Shown here: piece by piece, positions 6,694 to 10,894 of the stretch
Numbering within the stretch: the stretch's first letter is position 1
Layout of the letters: the number at the start of each line of letters is the position of its first letter
Assembly: GCA_013140395.1 (NCBI GenBank)
Contig: JABFSY010000230.1
Coordinates: 1-10,894, forward strand
DNA from: Cyclobacteriaceae bacterium
GTDB taxonomy: Bacteria > Bacteroidota > Bacteroidia > Cytophagales > Cyclobacteriaceae
Reading direction: 5' to 3'
DNA: 10,894 nt
Program-made: the position numbers and the translations under genes
Notes under the pieces: model-generated
The model's input: the letters and a program-made list of their open reading frames with translations, nothing else
Told to the model about the DNA's origin: nothing
Databases searched by the model: none

Positions 6694-9030
6694 CTAGGCT
6701 TTCTTCTTTTTAAAGAATCGCCCTTTCTTTTCGGGTGCATTTTCGGCAAGAGTAACACACTCTTCTAAAGTCAACTCGGAAGGCTCTTTTCCCTTTGGTA
6801 TTTTTACATTTTTCTTTCCTGCCTTGATGTAGGGACCAAAGCGCCCATTGAGAATTTGAATGTCTGGATTTGTGTCAAACAACTTTATCGTTCTGTTGGC
6901 ATCTGTCACTCTCTTTGCTTCAATCAGCTCAATGGCTCGTTCGGGAGAGATGGTATAGGGGTCCTCTCCTTTTGGAATGGATACAAATTTCTTGTCGTGC
7001 AATACATAGGGTCCAAAGCGCCCGATATTGGCTACTACTGGCTTCTCTTCAAAATCACCCAGGCTGCGGGGCATCTTGATCAATTCCAATGCATCTGCTA
7101 ATGTTACATTCTCGATAAACTGTCCCGGACGTAAGCTGGCAAACTTTGGCTTTTCTCCCCCATCATCATCAGGGTTCTCTCCAACTTGAATGTAAGCGCC
7201 AAATTTTCCAAGTTTTACATACACGTTTTTGCCGCTCTTTGGATCTACTCCCAACTCTTTACTTCTATTTTGAACGGATGATCGTTCTACCAATTCTGTT
7301 TTAGAAACTGTTTTATGAAAAGGCGTATAAAACTGCTTAATCATTTTTTGCCACTTCAAGTTGCCGTTGGCAATCTCATCAAACTCTTGTTCGATCTGAG
7401 CAGTGAATGAGTAATTAGTAATATCCGGAAAGTGTTCGACTAAAAAGTCGTTTACGATCATTGCAATATTTGTGGGGAAAAGCTTATTGCTTTCCGCTCC
7501 TGTTATTTCGGATTCTGTTTTAGAAGTAATTTTCCCGGAAGCCAACTGAAGGGTTCTGTACTTCCTTTCAACCCCCTCTCTAGCTTCCTTAACAACATAT
7601 CCTCGTTTTTGAACGGTGGAGATCGTTGGGGCGTAAGTAGAAGGGCGCCCGATTCCAAGTTCATCCAATTGTTTTACTAAACTAGGTTCCGTGTAGCGAG
7701 CCGGATGACGGGTGAACGTCTGTGTGGCGTTCAACTCTTTTAAATCTAGTGCTTGCCCTACCTTCAATGGCGGCAACACCTTGCTACTCTCTTCATCTTC
7801 TTCCTGATCGTCATCCTTTGACTCCATGTATACTTTCAGGAATCCTTCGAACTTTACTACTTCGCCCGAAGCCGTAAGCTTTTTATCGCTCGTAGAGATT
7901 TGTATGGAAGCCGTAGTCCGCTCCAATTCGGCATCCGCCATTTGGGATGCGATTGCTCTTTTCCAAATCAATTCATACAACCTTTTCGCATTTCGATCCA
8001 TTCCTGGATCTAACAAAGCAAAGTCTGTTGGTCGAATGGCTTCGTGAGCTTCTTGCGCGTTGTCTGATTTGCTTTTGTATTTTCTAAGCTGAATAAACTC
8101 TTTACCATAAGCACTCTTAATCTGCTTGGTCGCACCTTCTACAGCTTCATTAGACAAATTAACCGAGTCAGTTCTCATATAGGAGATGTTTCCCGATTCA
8201 TATAACTTCTGAGCTACCAGCATTGTCTGGGCTACTGAAAATCCTAGTTTTCTACCAGCCTCTTGCTGCATAGTAGAAGTAGTGAACGGAGGTGCTGGTG
8301 ATTTCTTCGCAGGTTTCTTTTGCAGATCACCTATGGAGAACTTTGCCCCCTTACAGGTTTCCAAAAACTCCAGCGCCTTTTTCTCGTCAGTGAACTTTTC
8401 AGAAAGCTCCGCTATCAATTGTTTTCCTTTTCCTAAATCAAAAATGGCATTGATGCGAAACGAAGACTTGGACTCAAACTTTTCAATCTCGCGTTCACGC
8501 TCAACAACCAAACGTACGGCCACTGACTGAACACGGCCAGCTGACAGGCCGGTCCTTATTTTCTTCCAAAGAATCGGTGATAGCTCAAAACCAACCAAAC
8601 GATCCAGTACTCTACGAGCTTGTTGCGCATTGACTAGGTTAATATCAATACCACGTGGTGTTTTGATCGCGTTTAAGATCGCGTTCTTAGTTATCTCTGT
8701 AAATACAATACGTCTTGTTTTTTTGTCACTCAGGTCTAATACTTCTTTTAAGTGCCAGGAAATAGCCTCTCCTTCACGGTCCTCATCAGTGGCTAAGTAA
8801 ACAACATCTGCCGCTTTAGCTAATCCCTTTAAGTTCTTGATAATGTCCTTCTTATCAACAGACACCTCATATGTAGGTTCAAAATTATTTTTGACATCAA
8901 TTGCTCCGTTTCCCTTTTGCAAATCACGAATATGGCCCATACTTGAAGCCACTTTATAATCTTTGCCTAAAAAGCTTTCTATCTTTTTTATTTTAGAAGG
9001 AGACTCAACAATTACCAGATTCTTCGACAT
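6694..9030 (-). CDS. topA: DNA topoisomerase I (type IA)
   Basis: TopA relaxes negative supercoils by cutting one strand through a 5'-phosphotyrosine. The Toprim domain (about 4-115) has Glu9 (VESPSK) and the metal motif DEDREG (82-87). The nucleophile is Tyr284 in ISYMRTDS, with HEAIRPTD (329-336) and GIGRPSTYA (459-467) completing the core. Instead of Cys4 zinc fingers the C-terminus has three repeats centred on GKFGAYIQV (608-616), GRFGPYVLH (670-678) and GRFGPYIKA (729-737), then a lysine-rich tail (FFKKKKA). An acidic stretch at 405-415 (KDDDQEEDEES) lies between core segments. At 778 residues it is shorter than E. coli TopA (865). AAAGGA at 9044-9039 lies 8 nt before the ATG, the best ribosome-binding site in the window. 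Its 3' end converges on the IYD-like gene with 23 bp between them. Confidence 0.97.
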   Translation of the reverse strand: MSKNLVIVESPSKIKKIESFLGKDYKVASSMGHIRDLQKGNGAIDVKNNFEPTYEVSVDKKDIIKNLKGLAKAADVVYLATDEDREGEAISWHLKEVLDLSDKKTRRIVFTEITKNAILNAIKTPRGIDINLVNAQQARRVLDRLVGFELSPILWKKIRTGLSAGRVQSVAVRLVVEREREIEKFESKSSFRINAIFDLGKGKQLIAELSEKFTDEKKALEFLETCKGAKFSIGDLQKKPAKKSPAPPFTTSTMQQEAGRKLGFSVAQTMLVAQKLYESGNISYMRTDSVNLSNEAVEGATKQIKSAYGKEFIQLRKYKSKSDNAQEAHEAIRPTDFALLDPGMDRNAKRLYELIWKRAIASQMADAELERTTASIQISTSDKKLTASGEVVKFEGFLKVYMESKDDDQEEDEESSKVLPPLKVGQALDLKELNATQTFTRHPARYTEPSLVKQLDELGIGRPSTYAPTISTVQKRGYVVKEAREGVERKYRTLQLASGKITSKTESEITGAESNKLFPTNIAMIVNDFLVEHFPDITNYSFTAQIEQEFDEIANGNLKWQKMIKQFYTPFHKTVSKTELVERSSVQNRSKELGVDPKSGKNVYVKLGKFGAYIQVGENPDDDGGEKPKFASLRPGQFIENVTLADALELIKMPRSLGDFEEKPVVANIGRFGPYVLHDKKFVSIPKGEDPYTISPERAIELIEAKRVTDANRTIKLFDTNPDIQILNGRFGPYIKAGKKNVKIPKGKEPSELTLEECVTLAENAPEKKGRFFKKKKA

Positions 9031-9052
9031 TCCTTTTTTCCTTTAAGAGCCC

Positions 9053-9081
9053 CAAATATCAGTAAAATTTCATAACCACAA
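9053..9081 (-). promoter_or_regulatory. Candidate Bacteroidetes-type promoter for topA
   Basis: Read on the minus strand, TTG (9081-9079) is followed after 18 nt by GATATTTG (9060-9053). This matches the Bacteroidetes primary-sigma pattern (TTG/TTTG, 17-20 nt, TAnnTTTG) with one mismatch in the first -7 base. It would start transcription near 9047, leaving a short leader that contains the AAAGGA ribosome-binding site of topA. The motif is short and the region AT-rich, so a chance match is possible. Confidence 0.35.
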
Positions 9082-9241
9082 GTTTTCGACAACAAGAAGG
9101 ACCTCTCGACACGTTTCAAAATTCTTAAAAACCCAAGTTTGTTTCACACTCATCCATCTGATTAACATTATCTTGCACAAAACTTAAGAAGTTCAAAATA
9201 AAGACGTTCCGGTTTTTTCAAAAGGTCTCACTTTGGCAAAC

Positions 9242-9736
9242 ATGACACGCACTATTTACCTCATTCGCCACGCGGAGGCAGCACATAAAGAACCCATGCA
9301 GACCGATCTGCAACGGGTGTTAACATCAACGGGGAAACAGGATGCCAAGATGGCGGGAGCTTATCTAAAAAATAAAGGCGTGACCTTTGACTGGTTGCTT
9401 TGCAGCGCAGCCATTCGCACGCAGACAACTGCACAATTAATAGCAAGCACGATGTCTATTGTACCCCCTGAAGTAGTCATCAACCCATCCATCTATCATG
9501 CCACTGAAAATGATCTGCTGGCTATTGTATTAAACGCACCAACCAACAAAAAATGCATCGCGCTAGTCGGTCACAACCCAACCATCAGCGCGTTTGCAAA
9601 AATTCTTACTAAATCGAACATTGAAAGTTTCTCTCCTTGCACGATAGCCGCCTTTCAATTTGAGATTGAAAAATGGGCCGACTTGAGACCTCAAGAAGGG
9701 CGCCTTGACTTTATTCATTTTCCGTCCATTTTTTGA
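9242..9736 (+). CDS. sixA: SixA-type phosphohistidine phosphatase (histidine phosphatase superfamily)
   Basis: This is a small branch-1 histidine phosphatase (RHG family). SixA in E. coli dephosphorylates phosphohistidine, on ArcB and in the nitrogen phosphotransferase system; the target here is unknown. From ATG 9242 it has 164 residues, normal for SixA. The phosphate pocket is Arg9-His10 (YLIRHAEA, His10 the nucleophile), Arg59 (SAAIRTQTTA) and His111 (VGHNP); LTSTGKQDA (28-36) is the usual SixA helix start. No signal peptide is seen, so it is cytosolic. A TTG at 9233 in frame would add MAN; AAAGG at 9221-9225 lies 7 nt before that TTG, but ATG 9242 gives the canonical family N-terminus, so I prefer it. 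It is divergent from topA and 39 bp upstream of the Mur-like gene. Confidence 0.88.
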   Translation: MTRTIYLIRHAEAAHKEPMQTDLQRVLTSTGKQDAKMAGAYLKNKGVTFDWLLCSAAIRTQTTAQLIASTMSIVPPEVVINPSIYHATENDLLAIVLNAPTNKKCIALVGHNPTISAFAKILTKSNIESFSPCTIAAFQFEIEKWADLRPQEGRLDFIHFPSIF

Positions 9737-9761
9737 TTCGCTACATTTTCTTTTACTTTAG
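9732..9761 (+). promoter_or_regulatory. Candidate promoter before the Mur-like gene
   Basis: TTTG at 9732-9735 (overlapping the sixA stop codon) and TACTTTAG at 9754-9761 are 18 nt apart and fit the Bacteroidetes -33/-7 pattern TTTG-TAnnTTTG with one mismatch. Transcription would begin around 9767, just before the ATG at 9776, giving a leader of only about 10 nt. This is a motif match in AT-rich DNA and would allow the downstream pair to be expressed apart from sixA. Confidence 0.3.
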
Positions 9762-9775
9762 GGTTTAATTCTCAT

Positions 9776-10342
9776 ATGGAGCTTACTCCTGCTGCCTTCT
9801 ATCCGCAAAACATCGACCAACAAAGAATTTTGGTAACTGGAAATCAAAGGTCTCGTATTGTGAAGTTTATCACCGGCATTCTGGAAGCAAATCATCGCCC
9901 CTACAATCATTTCGCAGATGGCAAGCTCACTCAGATGGCGGCAGCACCTGTCACCATTATCGAATCAACGGTTTCTAATGAAGCACTCATTTACAAACAT
10001 CATGTAGTGTTAGTTTCCCCTAGTGAAACTGAACTCGCCAAATTGGGAGAGCTCTTTGACTCAACATCAAAAAGTGGAATGATTATTTACCCTGAGAAAG
10101 AGACGGCAATCAAAACACTGGCGACCAAAGAAAGAGCTGACGTGCAGACCCTACCCTATAAGACTATTCCTCACAAAGTAAAGGATGGGAAGATATTTTT
10201 AGTCAGTAGCACCGATGAGAAATTTCCAATTAAACTAAGTGCAGCCACGGATCTTGTATTACTGGCAGCAGCCAAAGAACTAGTTCGAAAAATTGGGGTA
10301 TCGTCCAGTCAATTTTACAAAGCTGCATCAACACTCGAATAG
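9776..10342 (+). CDS. Small protein resembling a degenerate Mur ligase central domain
   Basis: I do not recognise a named family, but the 188 residues follow the layout of a Mur ligase ATPase domain, closest in my reading to Mpl/MurC. Residues 17-38 (RILVTGNQRSRIVKFITGIL region) sit where Mur ligases have the strand and P-loop of the form GTHGKTTT; here it reads TGNQRSRIV, lacking the Gly-Lys-Thr that binds ATP. VTIIEST (59-65) matches the IEADEYD strand, HHVVLVSPSE (75-84) the LILNN strand, GMIIYPEKE (101-109) the IIWPEND strand, and AATDLVLLAAAKELVRKIGV (156-175) the helix that usually begins HNxxN. No N-terminal UDP-binding or C-terminal ligase domain is present, so it should not ligate. 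It has no signal peptide. The TAG stop may be premature, as the frame stays open to 10408. A function cannot be assigned. Confidence 0.6.
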   Translation: MELTPAAFYPQNIDQQRILVTGNQRSRIVKFITGILEANHRPYNHFADGKLTQMAAAPVTIIESTVSNEALIYKHHVVLVSPSETELAKLGELFDSTSKSGMIIYPEKETAIKTLATKERADVQTLPYKTIPHKVKDGKIFLVSSTDEKFPIKLSAATDLVLLAAAKELVRKIGVSSSQFYKAASTLE

Positions 10343-10408
10343 CAATTATATGCCTATGCGCGTGAAGGCAACCCATTAGTTAACGCCCTCATAGACCAGA
10401 AAAAATGA
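10340..10408 (+). other. In-frame sense extension behind the TAG stop of the Mur-like gene
   Basis: Past TAG (10340-10342) the same frame reads 21 sense codons, QLYAYAREGNPLVNALIDQK plus K, and stops at TGA 10406-10408. That stop overlaps the ATG of the exonuclease (10405-10407) as ATGA, the same coupling seen at hisB-hisH. The peptide looks like normal protein sequence. A single C-to-T change turning CAG (Gln) into TAG would explain the layout. The alternative is a 62-bp non-coding gap with a chance open frame. Confidence 0.45.
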
Positions 10409-10894
10409 AACTAAATTTAAAAATACCTCTGTGCTTTTTTGATCTGGAGACGACAGGAATAAACGTTTCCCAAGACCGCATCATCGAAATAGCAATGATT
10501 AAGCTGATGCCCAATGGAGAGACCATTCGCAAAAGCAATTTAATTAATCCAACGATACCCATTAGTGCCGAATCCACGGCTATTCATGGTATTACCAATC
10601 AAGATGTAGCCGCCAAACCTACTTTTAAAGAAGTGGCAAAAGAATACATTAAGTTTCTTGAGGGTGCCGACCTGGCGGGGTTTAATATCTTGAAATTTGA
10701 TATGCCCATGTTGGTGGAAGAATTCCTGAGAGCTGAATTGGACTTCGACTACAGCCGCAAGAAAATTATTGACGCACAACGTATTTTCCATATGATGGAA
10801 AAAAGGACGCTTTCCGCAGCTGTACAATTCTATTGCGGAAAAGCACTTGATAGTGCTCACTCTGCGGAAGCCGACACACAAGCCACGATGGATG
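10405..10894 (+). CDS. DnaQ-like 3'-5' exonuclease (DEDDh), 5' part, cut by window end
   Basis: The ATG at 10405 opens a frame that runs off the window after 163 codons. The protein has the DEDDh exonuclease fold of the DNA polymerase III epsilon type, which removes 3' nucleotides using two metal ions. ExoI is Asp13-Glu15 (FFDLETTG), the HGIT turn is at 61-64, ExoII is Asp99 in AGFNILKFD with Phe92 where many relatives have His, and ExoIII is His152 with Asp157 (AHSAEADTQA). All five active-site residues are thus present. It may be a proofreading subunit or a stand-alone nuclease of repair or RNA turnover; without the rest I cannot tell. No Shine-Dalgarno is seen (AGAAAAA precedes the ATG), so translation may be coupled to the upstream frame. 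Confidence 0.93.
   Translation, partial: MKLNLKIPLCFFDLETTGINVSQDRIIEIAMIKLMPNGETIRKSNLINPTIPISAESTAIHGITNQDVAAKPTFKEVAKEYIKFLEGADLAGFNILKFDMPMLVEEFLRAELDFDYSRKKIIDAQRIFHMMEKRTLSAAVQFYCGKALDSAHSAEADTQATMD

Noticed and set aside
6856..7101. Plus-strand ORFs inside topA
   Set aside because: They are opposite the conserved C-terminal repeats of TopA; no family resemblance.
10540..10881. 113-codon minus-strand ORF at the window end
   Set aside because: It is antisense to the exonuclease frame, which carries all five DEDDh residues.
1..10894. CRISPR array, tRNA or rRNA gene, insertion sequence, phage or defence module
   Set aside because: No spaced direct repeats, tRNA-like cloverleaf, transposase, integrase or defence-protein motifs were seen; nearly all the DNA is accounted for by the listed genes.

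Overview
The window reads as chromosomal DNA of a Bacteroidota (Bacteroidetes) bacterium, most likely from the Cytophagales side. The signs are a bifunctional HisB whose phosphatase half has the zinc-less loop usual in that phylum, a HisF with the phylum-typical [11 protein letters not shown] loop, a topoisomerase I that ends in C-terminal repeats instead of Cys4 zinc fingers, poor Shine-Dalgarno sequences before most genes, and upstream motifs that loosely fit the Bacteroidetes -33/-7 promoter (TTTG, then TAnnTTTG). The assignment is inference; no rRNA or other marker is present.

Region 1 (1-5889) is a histidine biosynthesis operon in the classic order hisD-hisC-hisB-hisH-hisA-hisF-hisIE. 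hisD has lost about 141 N-terminal residues to the window edge; hisG would be expected just upstream. Together these genes encode every step after HisG: HisIE (steps 2 and 3), HisA (4), HisH with HisF (5), HisB C-domain (6), HisC (7), HisB N-domain (8) and HisD (9, 10). All seven look intact at their catalytic residues. Junctions are tight (a 4-bp overlap to 50 bp) except hisC-hisB, a 103-bp gap that holds a GC-rich palindrome.

Region 2 (5981-6670) is a flavoprotein of the nitroreductase superfamily that matches iodotyrosine deiodinase (IYD) at all the substrate-binding residues I could align. It converges on topA.

Region 3 (6694-9030, minus strand) is topA. A divergent intergenic region of about 210 bp (9031-9241) separates it from region 4 and carries a plausible topA promoter.

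Region 4 (9242-10894) is a plus-strand cluster: a SixA-type histidine phosphatase, a small protein that looks like a degenerate Mur-ligase central domain without its ATP-binding loop, and a DEDDh 3'-5' exonuclease cut by the window end. The Mur-like frame continues past its TAG stop for 21 sense codons and ends in an ATGA overlap with the exonuclease start, which suggests a recent nonsense mutation.

Most of the window is housekeeping. I see no mobile element, CRISPR array, tRNA, rRNA or defence system. The least explained items are the Mur-like protein with its stop codon, the bacterial IYD, and the intra-operon palindrome.
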